Positions 1 through 6,845 of a stretch of DNA of 64,000 bases are shown one piece after another. Location: positions 1 to 64,000 of the forward strand of contig CADATO010000008.1 in NCBI GenBank assembly GCA_902790905.1, in the 5' to 3' direction. Both the position numbers and the translations under genes were made by a program. The stretch is from an uncultured Eubacteriales bacterium (GTDB taxonomy: Bacteria; Bacillota; Clostridia; Peptostreptococcales; Anaerovoracaceae). The first letter of the stretch is position 1; each line of letters opens with the position of its first letter. Below the pieces are notes generated by a model, which worked only from the letters and a program-made list of their open reading frames with translations, did no database searches and was not told the DNA's origin.

Positions 1-99
1 GCGGAGTCCGATGCAATATCGCCTTGAACAATTAGCTGCATAGAAAAACTCCAGCGATTACTCGCTGGAGCAAAAGTCTAACTTTTGGGGCTCACCTCA
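1..99 (+). mobile_element. Right end of an IS3-family insertion sequence (IS150-like), truncated by the window start
   Basis: The interval holds the last codons of a transposase, a stop at 41-43, a perfect hairpin (arms at 50-58 and 63-71 region, CTCCAGCGA / TCGCTGGAG) and a terminal sequence that reads CAAAAGT...ACTTTTGGGG and ends in CA near 99. IS3-family ends are TG...CA, and AAAAGTTAGAC-like terminal repeats with CCCC are typical of IS150-type members (family knowledge). Sequence homologous to a helicase tail starts immediately after, so the element seems to sit inside that gene. The left end and any target duplication lie outside the window. Confidence 0.65.
2..43 (+). CDS. IS3-family transposase OrfB, last 13 codons only
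   Basis: Only the C-terminal residues RSPMQYRLEQLAA followed by TAG are present. IS3/IS150 OrfB proteins (DDE integrase core, rve) very often end in a segment of the form SPxxYRxxxLxx, which is what I recognise here. The rest of the gene lies upstream of the window. The call depends on this short tail together with the IS-like terminus that follows it. Confidence 0.6.
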   Translation, partial: RSPMQYRLEQLAA

Positions 100-283
100 G
101 GACGGAGCGGTCTCTGAGAATACGTTTAAAACCGGCGACCGGATCGTGCACTTTATCTTTGGACCGGGGGCGATCGTGGATATCGACGCGGCGAAGAAGG
201 CGTGGGTCATCCAGTTCGATGACATGCCGACGCCCAGGCAGGTGAGCTGGCGGGCGAAGATCGAGCGCAGCGGCGATTCTTAA
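100..283 (+). pseudogene. C-terminal tail of a UvrD/PcrA-like helicase, severed by the IS element
   Basis: Frame 2 is open from 44 to a TAA at 281-283 but has no usable start codon. From 116 it encodes ENTFKTGDRIVHFIFGPG followed by a short beta-rich stretch. This matches the Tudor-like C-terminal domain of UvrD/PcrA helicases, whose hallmark is GDRVxHxxFGxGxV. That domain normally binds RNA polymerase or stabilises the helicase. The helicase motor domains are absent and the sequence upstream is an IS terminus, so I read this as a disrupted remnant. A complete helicase upstream of the IS is possible and cannot be seen. Confidence 0.6.
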
Positions 284-329
284 GATAATCGTAAGGTACG
301 GATCAGAATCTGTGTGATACGATAACAGT

Positions 330-1079
330 ATGATGGAAGAGAGACACATACTGGTCGTTGACGACGAAAAAGAGATCACGGATCTGATCGCGATCTATCT
401 GGAGAACGAAGGGTTTGCCGTCCACCGGTACTACCGGGCGGAGGGCGTCTTGGCATGCGCGGAAGAGACGAAGATCGACCTGGCAATTCTGGACGTCATG
501 CTGCCGGATCAGGACGGGTTTTCGCTGCTCCGCCAGTTGCGGGAGAAGTACTTCTTTCCCATCATCATGCTGACAGCGAAGATTCAGGACCAGGATAAGA
601 TCATGGGGCTGACGCTGGGGGCGGATGACTACATGACCAAGCCGTTCAATCCGCTGGAGCTGGTGGCCAGGGTCAAGACGCAGCTGCGCCGGACCACGCA
701 GTATGATGCACAGGCTGCGCGCGGGCAGGCAAGCCCGGCGGCCGCAGATGACGGCGCTGCTCCAGCCGGGGACACGCCTGACAGCCTTTCGATCCGCGGT
801 CTTCTCATCGACCGCCGTGCGCACAAGGTGCAGCTCAACGGGAAGGACCTCGCGCTGACCCCGATCGAGTTTGATATCCTCTGGTACCTCGCGGCGCATC
901 AGGGGCAGGTGGTCCCGTCTGAGGAACTGTTTGAGAAAGTCTGGAAAGAAGCGTATTTCGAAAGCAACAATACCGTGATGGCGCATATCGCGCGGCTCAG
1001 GTCCAAAATGGGAGACCAGCCGCGGCGGCCCAAATATATCAAAACAGTCTGGGGCATCGGGTACACCATCGATCAATAA
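330..1079 (+). CDS. OmpR/VanR-type response regulator
   Basis: A 249-residue DNA-binding response regulator. Residues 5-120 form the receiver domain, with acidic pocket D11/D12, phospho-acceptor D55 in ILDVMLPDQDG, T82 and K104 (YMTKPF). Residues about 125-150 are an Ala/Pro-rich linker, longer than usual. Residues about 153-249 form the OmpR-type winged helix (TPIEFDILWYLAAHQGQVV ... KTVWGIGY). The sensor kinase gene follows after 11 bases, so the two form a two-component system of the VanRS general type. The start could be either ATG of the ATGATG at 330. No strong Shine-Dalgarno is visible. The signal sensed is unknown; nothing nearby is a van resistance gene. The downstream peptidase gene may be a target. 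Confidence 0.9.
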   Translation: MMEERHILVVDDEKEITDLIAIYLENEGFAVHRYYRAEGVLACAEETKIDLAILDVMLPDQDGFSLLRQLREKYFFPIIMLTAKIQDQDKIMGLTLGADDYMTKPFNPLELVARVKTQLRRTTQYDAQAARGQASPAAADDGAAPAGDTPDSLSIRGLLIDRRAHKVQLNGKDLALTPIEFDILWYLAAHQGQVVPSEELFEKVWKEAYFESNNTVMAHIARLRSKMGDQPRRPKYIKTVWGIGYTIDQ

Positions 1080-1090
1080 GGCGGCTTGAC

Positions 1091-2221
1091 GTGAGAACGA
1101 AGGGAACAGGCGGCGTGGCCGCCAAAAAACTGAATCGGAAGATCGGCAGATCGCTGGCGGTCAGATATATCATCTGTGCGTTGCTGTATCTGCTGTTTAT
1201 CCTGTTCTGGATGCTGAACTGGAGAGATATCCTCTGGCGTTTCACTGAGACAAGCGGCGGCCACCTGGCGTTTTCAGAGGGCTTCCTGTTTTTCATACAG
1301 GTGGCGATACTGGTCGTCGTGTGGGTCATCTTCACGTTCTGGTATTTCCGCCGCGCGCTGCGGTATCTGGATGACCTGACGGACGCTTCCCGCCAGCTCG
1401 CTGTGGATAAGAGCCAGCCCATTGTGCTGCCCAAAAAACTGGCGGCAACGGAAGACGAACTAAATGCGGTCCGGCTGGTGGCGCTGGCCGATGAACAGCG
1501 GCTGCAGGAAACCGAGCAGAAGAAAAACGACCTCATCATGTATCTGGCGCACGATCTGAAGACGCCCCTTACCAGTGTGATCGGGTATCTCAATCTGCTG
1601 CAGGATGCGGGAGAGGCACTGCCGCCGGAACTGCGGGAGAAATACACCGGGATCGCGCTGGAAAAGGCGGAACGGCTCGATGATCTGGTCGCGGAATTCT
1701 TTGATGTCACGAGGCTGACGCTGTCGGGCATGACGCTCCAGCGCGCGTCCTGTGATCTCAGCCTGCTGCTGGCGCAGATGATCAGCGAATCCGCGCCGCT
1801 GCTGGAAGAGGGCGGCCATACATTTGATATGCAGCTCGAGGAGCATGTGCAGATCAGCTGCGATGCGGACAAGATCCAGCGTGTCTTTGAAAACCTTCTC
1901 CGCAACGCACTTGCCTACAGTTATCCGGATACGCCGCTGTGCGTTTCTCTGGAGACCGGGGCGGCATTTCCTAGCGGCCAGCCGGGGGCGAAAGAGGCTG
2001 TGGTGCGATTCCTGAATCAGGGGCCTACGATCCCCGCTGAAAAACTGGAGCATCTCTTTGAGCAGTTTTACCGGGTCGATACCGCAAGGGGCACGAAGAC
2101 CGGAGGTGTAGGTCTGGGGCTTGCGATCGCCAGAGAGATCGTCGAGCTGCACGGAGGCACAATCGAGGCGGATAGCAAGGATGAGATGATCTGCTTTACT
2201 GTGCGGCTGCCGCTCCAGTAA
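1091..2221 (+). CDS. VanS-like sensor histidine kinase
   Basis: A 376-residue membrane histidine kinase, partner of the regulator just upstream. Two membrane segments lie at about 22-43 and 64-86 with only a short extracytoplasmic loop between them, so it probably senses a membrane or intramembrane cue. The H-box is LIMYLAHDLKTPLTSV with phospho-acceptor H154. The ATPase domain shows an N-box (NLLRNALAYS) and a G-box (GVGLGLAIAREIVELHGG). The start is GTG at 1091; the ribosome-binding site is weak. VanS, PrmB-like and other two-transmembrane kinases share this architecture, so the specific role cannot be read from sequence. Confidence 0.9.
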   Translation: MRTKGTGGVAAKKLNRKIGRSLAVRYIICALLYLLFILFWMLNWRDILWRFTETSGGHLAFSEGFLFFIQVAILVVVWVIFTFWYFRRALRYLDDLTDASRQLAVDKSQPIVLPKKLAATEDELNAVRLVALADEQRLQETEQKKNDLIMYLAHDLKTPLTSVIGYLNLLQDAGEALPPELREKYTGIALEKAERLDDLVAEFFDVTRLTLSGMTLQRASCDLSLLLAQMISESAPLLEEGGHTFDMQLEEHVQISCDADKIQRVFENLLRNALAYSYPDTPLCVSLETGAAFPSGQPGAKEAVVRFLNQGPTIPAEKLEHLFEQFYRVDTARGTKTGGVGLGLAIAREIVELHGGTIEADSKDEMICFTVRLPLQ

Positions 2222-2335
2222 CACCTTAAGCATTATGGAGAAAACCGTAAGACTTTTGTAAGAAAGCACGCATGAAAAACGAAAAAACGGCACTTCCCGA
2301 AACGGTACCATAAAACCGTAAAGGAGGTGCCTTTT

Positions 2336-3226
2336 ATGTACACACGAAGCACGATCAGCATGGATGAATACGGATGGTCTGCAGGGTATGCAGACCGCCG
2401 CGATGATAAACTCTCCGCCCGCACCAGAAGAAGACAGCAGGCCATGCGCACAGAGCGGCAGCGCGAGATCCGCCGCCGCAAACACCGACAGAAGAGCCGG
2501 CTTGGTCTGCGCAAAAGAACACTGGTCCTTCTTTTGGCCGTTGTCCTGCTTGGCGTCATGACCTGGACGGGGCACACCCCGGTCAGCAGGATACTTCTGG
2601 CGGGCGGAGGCTGTCCGAAATCCCTGATGGAGCTGGCGGAACGCCAGCCGGAAGCGTATACATTTGTGCGGGACTACAGCAAGCACAAAGGGGAAGCGTT
2701 TGATGCCGGTGCGATCGACATCTCGGATGATTTGGCCGAAGAGGAAGTCCCGTCGTTCCTGCAGTGGGATGAGCGCTGGGGGTACGCCTGGTACGGAGAT
2801 GACTATCTGGCGGTGAACGGATGCGGTCCGGTCTGCCTCTCGATGGTCGCCTGCGCCAGGACGGGCGATGCGTCACTCAATCCGCTCGCGGTGGCACAAT
2901 TTGCAGAACAGCACGGGTACTACGTGAACGGCAAAGGGTCCGCCTGGGCGCTGATGGAGGAAGGCGCTGCGCAGCTGGGGCTGTCCGCCTATGCGGAATA
3001 TCCGTCCAGGGATACCATTCAATCGGCGCTTGCGGAGGGGAAAACCATCATCTGCTCCGTGATGCCGGGCGACTTCACGACCAGCGGGCACTTCATCGTG
3101 CTGGCGGGTCTCGCGGATGATGGCAGCGTGATCGTGCACGATCCCAACAGCATCAAACGATCGGAAATGACCTGGGATGCACAGCAGATCGCAGACCAGA
3201 CCGCGCAGATGTGGGTATATGAATAA
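2336..3226 (+). CDS. Membrane-anchored C39-like (papain-fold) peptidase
   Basis: 296 residues. I chose ATG 2336 over the in-frame GTG 2327 because AAAGGAGG ends about nine bases upstream of the ATG. Residues 1-60 are very rich in Arg/Lys and likely cytoplasmic; one membrane segment lies at about 62-80; the rest would be outside. The C-terminal half is a peptidase_C39_2-type domain with NGCGPVCLSM (C163 catalytic), SGHFIVL (H252) and VHDPN (D269). Such proteins resemble bacteriocin leader peptidases but have no ABC module here, so a cell-envelope processing role is more likely. It follows the two-component genes by about 110 bases, which contain repeated GTAAGA-like words that could be regulator sites. 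Substrate unknown. Confidence 0.75.
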   Translation: MYTRSTISMDEYGWSAGYADRRDDKLSARTRRRQQAMRTERQREIRRRKHRQKSRLGLRKRTLVLLLAVVLLGVMTWTGHTPVSRILLAGGGCPKSLMELAERQPEAYTFVRDYSKHKGEAFDAGAIDISDDLAEEEVPSFLQWDERWGYAWYGDDYLAVNGCGPVCLSMVACARTGDASLNPLAVAQFAEQHGYYVNGKGSAWALMEEGAAQLGLSAYAEYPSRDTIQSALAEGKTIICSVMPGDFTTSGHFIVLAGLADDGSVIVHDPNSIKRSEMTWDAQQIADQTAQMWVYE

Positions 3227-3230
3227 TAAA

Positions 3231-3262
3231 AGAGGCCGTGCCTTGTGCACGGCCTTACTTTG
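3231..3262. terminator. Bidirectional terminator between convergent genes
   Basis: AGGCCGTGC and GCACGGCCT form a nine-pair stem with a five-base loop between the stop at 3226 and the opposing gene that ends at 3280. A-rich bases precede it and T-rich bases follow it. Confidence 0.8.
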
Positions 3263-3279
3263 TTACGGGAAGCGCTGTT

Positions 3280-4308
3280 TTACAGCAGATGCATCAGATG
3301 CTGCATGAGAAGGCTCATCAGCGTGATGCAGATCCAGCAGGAGGCGCCGAGCACGAGCGGTTTGGCGCCTGTTTTGATGAGCTTGACCGTGTTGCTGCCG
3401 AGACCGATTGCAGCCATCGCCATGACGATGAAGAACTTACTAAGGTCCTTGAGCGGGGCAAAGACCGATGCAGCCACGCCGAGGGAGGAGCCGGCGGTCG
3501 TGATGAGCGAGGCGATAACGAACAGCAGGATGAAGAGCGGGAAGGCTCTTTTGAGGCTGAACTTCTCGCTTTTCGTATCCGCTTTGCGTGCATTCCACGC
3601 CGCGAGCACCAGCGTGATCGGGATGATGGCGAGCGTTCTCGTGAGCTTGACGGTGACAGCCTTGTCCAGCGTCGCCGTGCCAAGGCTCCACATGTTGTCC
3701 CAGGTGGCTGCGGCAGCGGTGACCGAGGAGGTGTCGTTGACTGCGGTGCCGGCGAAGATACCGAACGCTTCGCCGCTGGTGGTATCAAAGCCCAGCGTGT
3801 GGCCGAGGATCGGGAAGATGATGGCGGCCAGCACGTTGAAGAAGAATATGACGGAAATGGACTGCGCGACCTCGTCATCATCTGCGCCGATGACGGGCGC
3901 TGTCGCCGCGATGGCGGAGCCGCCGCAGATCGACGAGCCAACGCCGATGAGCGTCGCTGTGTTGGCCGGCGCCTTCAGGAGTTTCATGAGGACAAAGGCG
4001 ACGATCAGCGATGTGGAAATTGTGCATACGATGATGGGCAGGGACTGTTTGCCGGTCTGCAGGATGACGCCCATGTCCAGTCCGAAGCCGAGCAGGACAA
4101 CGGCGGTCTGCAGGATGTACTTCGAGGTGAACTTGATGCCTTTGTTCATGCTGCCCTTCGGTGTCCAGAAGGAGGCAATGATCATGCCTGCGAGGATGGC
4201 GATGACAGGCCCGCCCACAACGGGGAACTGTCTGCCCAGCAGCCATGCGGGCACGGCGATCAACAGGCATATCAGGATGCCGGGTATTTTTTCTGTGAGC
4301 TTGTTCAT
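3280..4308 (-). CDS. YeiH-family putative anion (sulfate) exporter
   Basis: About 342 residues with roughly ten hydrophobic segments. The protein matches the YeiH/UPF0324 family (Cons_hypoth698): PAWLLGR near the start, conserved [29 protein letters not shown] and [15 protein letters not shown] place the start at ATG 4308 ([10 protein letters not shown]) because AGGGAG lies about eleven bases upstream; the open frame extends a further 16 codons but without support. It reads convergently with the peptidase gene. Members are annotated as putative sulfate exporters on limited evidence; transport is not shown by sequence alone. Confidence 0.85.
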   Translation of the reverse strand: MNKLTEKIPGILICLLIAVPAWLLGRQFPVVGGPVIAILAGMIIASFWTPKGSMNKGIKFTSKYILQTAVVLLGFGLDMGVILQTGKQSLPIIVCTISTSLIVAFVLMKLLKAPANTATLIGVGSSICGGSAIAATAPVIGADDDEVAQSISVIFFFNVLAAIIFPILGHTLGFDTTSGEAFGIFAGTAVNDTSSVTAAAATWDNMWSLGTATLDKAVTVKLTRTLAIIPITLVLAAWNARKADTKSEKFSLKRAFPLFILLFVIASLITTAGSSLGVAASVFAPLKDLSKFFIVMAMAAIGLGSNTVKLIKTGAKPLVLGASCWICITLMSLLMQHLMHLL

Positions 4309-4326
4309 AGATGTCGTTTCTCCCTT

Positions 4327-4358
4327 AAAAAACCTGCCGCATGAAGCAGCAGGCATTT
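4327..4358 (-). terminator. Terminator of the acidic-tailed membrane protein gene
   Basis: On the minus strand, GCCTGCTGC, a five-base loop, GCGGCAGG and a run of six T follow the end of the gene at 4384. It sits just upstream of the YeiH-type gene, which is therefore probably transcribed separately or by readthrough. Confidence 0.75.
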
Positions 4359-4383
4359 TGATTCGTTAGTTGTCTGCGCGGGA

Positions 4384-4911
4384 TTACTCTTCCCAGTCCG
4401 GGTCGTCCTTGTGCAGCTCGCGGACGCGGCGTTCGTACTCCTCGAACTCGGAGTAGTCGTCGTCTTCTCCTTCGAAGTCGACGGGGGCAGGTTCGCTTTC
4501 TTCCTCCTCGTCCTCGTCGTCCCAGTCTTCCTCTTCCTCCTCTTCGTAGACTTCCGCTTCCTCAGCCTGATCAGCGAGCAGACGCTGGCGCTCTTCTTTG
4601 ACGAACTTGAGGTATTCCTCGGACTTGAGCGACAGGGACAGCTTGTAGAGGATGTAGATCAGCAGGATCATCACACCGGTCGTGATGAGCGCTTCAATAC
4701 GGTCCGCTATGTTGGGGAAGAACGTATTGAAGATAATCCCGCAGCCGCCGACGGCGACCATCATGCAGCCGAGCATGCCGAGGATGACGATCGCACGGAC
4801 GCCCTTGCCCTGCAGTTTATTGATGAGCACTTCGGCCTTGGTATATCGGATGATGGTGATCATGATGCCGATCAGGATGAGACCGACGATGATCAGGAGA
4901 ACACGGAGCAT
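4384..4911 (-). CDS. Unknown membrane protein with a very acidic C-terminal tail
   Basis: 175 residues. Three hydrophobic segments lie at about 2-22, 42-62 and 75-93. After about residue 100 there is a short Lys/Arg-rich helix (KFVKEERQRL) and then a tail of about 65 residues composed mostly of Glu and Asp. I do not recognise a family. The basic-then-acidic cytoplasmic tail could bind a basic partner, but that is speculation. The gene appears monocistronic, with its own terminator downstream. Confidence 0.6.
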   Translation of the reverse strand: MLRVLLIIVGLILIGIMITIIRYTKAEVLINKLQGKGVRAIVILGMLGCMMVAVGGCGIIFNTFFPNIADRIEALITTGVMILLIYILYKLSLSLKSEEYLKFVKEERQRLLADQAEEAEVYEEEEEEDWDDEDEEEESEPAPVDFEGEDDDYSEFEEYERRVRELHKDDPDWEE

Positions 4912-5033
4912 GGTTATTCTTTATTCCTTTCTTTCATGGGGCATGGGCGGCAGAGGTTACTTGCTGTCCTGCATTTCAACATTTTATAGGAAGGGTGTGC
5001 GGGTGTCAATATGCGTGAAAGCGTGCAGGCATT

Positions 5034-5080
5034 GCGATTCCAATAGTCTCAGCAGTTTTGGGTGCCATGCGCGGAATCGC
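5034..5080. repeat. Inverted pair of the genome-signature octamer
   Basis: GCGATTCC at 5034-5041 and GGAATCGC at 5073-5080 are perfect inverted copies 31 bases apart. The flanks are also partly complementary (GCAGG... and ...CTGCTGC). The pair lies in the gap between two divergent genes. See the findings for the window-wide distribution of this octamer. Confidence 0.8.
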
Positions 5081-5122
5081 TCCTGCTGCGCAAGAAAAAA
5101 TATAAAAATGTAAAAAAATTCC

Positions 5123-5151
5123 ACCTAAAACCAACAGTTCTGTGCTATAAT
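5123..5151 (+). promoter_or_regulatory. Extended -10 promoter for the coiled-coil protein gene
   Basis: A perfect TATAAT at 5146-5151 is preceded by TGC, giving an extended -10. The -35 region is weak. The surrounding 60 bases are AT-rich, unlike the genes on either side. An AGGAAGGGA ribosome-binding site follows, about 12 bases before the ATG at 5199. Confidence 0.7.
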
Positions 5152-5198
5152 GAACTCTGTAAAATGCAAAACAGGACAGGAAGGGATTCAGTCTAGCT

Positions 5199-5816
5199 AT
5201 GAGAGAGAACCAAGATAAAAAACTGGAAAAATGGTCCGCGGAAATCGGGGTGCTGACCACCTTGAAAGAGGCAATGGAAGAGTTCGCGGAACTCAAAGAT
5301 ACCAAAGGCGAAAAGGAAAAGATCGACATCCTGAACGCGAAGATCGCCAACCTGATCGAGGACAACTCGTGGGTGCGCCTTGAGTGGAGCGTCATCAAAC
5401 GCGGCAAGCAGTCCAGACAGGAAGGGATCGAAAAGCTGGCGCACAAGATCAAGGACAGAGAGAAGAAGATCGCTGCGCAGGAAAAGAAAGTTGCGGCAGC
5501 AGATCCGGTCCCGGCGGACATCGATGCGGAGAAGCTGCAGGCCGAATGCGTCGAAGGCGGCCACTACTTCCACTGGGCATACGGCGAGGTCGAAGTGCTG
5601 GCGATCGAGGGCGACTACATCTATGTGAAGATCCTCAACCGCAAAGGTGTGCGGGCAGGCTGGATGGATAAGAACAATGCCGTGGTCAATACGGAAGACG
5701 GGCTCGAGGAAGTCAAGGAGTTCCCGCGTACGGCGATCGGCGCCTGGCTGTTCCCGGATGCGGCTGACGTTCCCGCGATCGAAGGGATCGAAGGGCACAA
5801 AGTATTCAAGAAATAA
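5199..5816 (+). CDS. Unknown protein: coiled coil plus beta-rich C-terminal domain
   Basis: 205 residues, soluble. Residues about 1-110 are highly charged and predicted helical (repeated Lys/Glu heptad-like stretches, including KIKDREKKIAAQEKKVAAAD). Residues 118-205 are beta-rich and hydrophobic (GGHYFHWAYGEVEVLAIEGD, YIYVKILNRKGVRAGWM), which could be a small barrel of the SH3 or KOW kind. I do not recognise a named family. It has its own promoter and a terminator directly behind it. Confidence 0.6.
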   Translation: MRENQDKKLEKWSAEIGVLTTLKEAMEEFAELKDTKGEKEKIDILNAKIANLIEDNSWVRLEWSVIKRGKQSRQEGIEKLAHKIKDREKKIAAQEKKVAAADPVPADIDAEKLQAECVEGGHYFHWAYGEVEVLAIEGDYIYVKILNRKGVRAGWMDKNNAVVNTEDGLEEVKEFPRTAIGAWLFPDAADVPAIEGIEGHKVFKK

Positions 5817-5828
5817 GACCATCACCAG

Positions 5829-5865
5829 CGCCCCGCGGGATCACAGCATTTCGCAGGGCGTTTTT
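5829..5865 (+). terminator. Intrinsic terminator upstream of yhaM
   Basis: CGCCCCGCG and CGCAGGGCG pair over nine positions with one C-A mismatch and a 14-base loop, followed by five T. It closes the preceding gene 17 bases before the yhaM start. Confidence 0.7.
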
Positions 5866-5882
5866 GTATCTATGGAGGAACG

Positions 5883-6845
5883 ATGAAAGACATCTATATT
5901 GCAGATCTTAATGTCGGGCAGGAGTTCATGGGGTACTTCATGATCCGGCAGCTGGCGGTCAAGAAGGCATCGAACGGACGAAACTACATGGATCTCATGC
6001 TGGCGGACAAGACCGGGGAGATCTCCGCAAAGAAGTGGGATCTCGCAGATGAAGCGCTCGAGCGCGAACGCCAGTACGGCCCGGGCGACGTCATCAAGGT
6101 GGCGGCGCAGGTCACGGAGTTCAAGGGCATGAAACAGCTCCGTCTGAGCCGCATCCGCATGACCAACAAGGAAGACAACATCGACATCACCGACTACATC
6201 AAAGCGGCGCCGGAGTCCGGCCCGTCCATGTACGAGTTCATTTACAGCGCTGCCATGGACATGGCGGATCTCGACCTGGCAAAGCTCTGCACGATGCAGC
6301 TCGAAAAGCACAAGGAAAAACTGCTGTACTACCCGGCTGCTTCGAAGAACCACCATGCGGAGATGTGCGGGCTGCTCTGGCACATGAAGCGGATGCTGAT
6401 GTCCGGGCAGGCACTGTGCAAGGTCTACACCAACCTGGACCCCGACCTGGTATCGGCGGGCGTCATCCTGCACGACCTGCAGAAGACGACGGAGATTCTC
6501 TCCGATGAACTCGGTGTGAGCAGCGGATACTCCTTTGAAGGCAAGATGCTGGGGCATCTGGTGCTTGGCGTGCGCGAACTGGATAAGGATATGGCCGCGC
6601 TGCAGTTCAGCGATGAAAAGCGCATCATGATCGAGCACATGATCCTGTCGCATCATTACGAGCCGGAGTTCGGCAGCCCGGTGCGGCCGCTGTTCCCCGA
6701 GGCGGAGATGCTGCATTATCTGGATGTGCTCGACGCGAAGATGTACGATATGGAAGACGCACTGCTCGGCATCCAGCCCGGCGACTTCAGTGAACGCGTC
6801 TGGACGCTCAACAACCGCACCATCTACAAGAGAAAGAACGGATGA
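5883..6845 (+). CDS. yhaM: 3'-5' exoribonuclease YhaM (OB fold plus HD domain)
   Basis: 320 residues, the usual YhaM/CBF1 length. An N-terminal OB-fold nucleic-acid-binding domain (about 10-95) is followed by an HD phosphohydrolase-type domain (about 150-310) with NHHAEM (H157/H158), LHDLQK (H197-D198) and LSHHYEPEFG supplying metal ligands. YhaM trims RNA 3' ends in Bacillota and also acts on DNA. ATG 5883 follows TGGAGGAA. Its stop overlaps the recD2 start by four bases (ATGA), so the two are translationally coupled, which places an RNA/DNA exonuclease in one unit with a helicase. Confidence 0.92.
   Translation: MKDIYIADLNVGQEFMGYFMIRQLAVKKASNGRNYMDLMLADKTGEISAKKWDLADEALERERQYGPGDVIKVAAQVTEFKGMKQLRLSRIRMTNKEDNIDITDYIKAAPESGPSMYEFIYSAAMDMADLDLAKLCTMQLEKHKEKLLYYPAASKNHHAEMCGLLWHMKRMLMSGQALCKVYTNLDPDLVSAGVILHDLQKTTEILSDELGVSSGYSFEGKMLGHLVLGVRELDKDMAALQFSDEKRIMIEHMILSHHYEPEFGSPVRPLFPEAEMLHYLDVLDAKMYDMEDALLGIQPGDFSERVWTLNNRTIYKRKNG

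Noticed and set aside
41..43. In-frame TAG before the helicase-like tail as a possible recoded (pyrrolysine) codon
   Set aside because: The residues before the TAG fit the end of an IS3 transposase and the IS terminus follows, so it is an ordinary stop. TAG also ends several other genes here.
1091..2221. Vancomycin resistance role for the VanRS-like pair
   Set aside because: No vanHAX-type, D-Ala-D-X ligase or dipeptidase genes are nearby; similarity is to the general class only.
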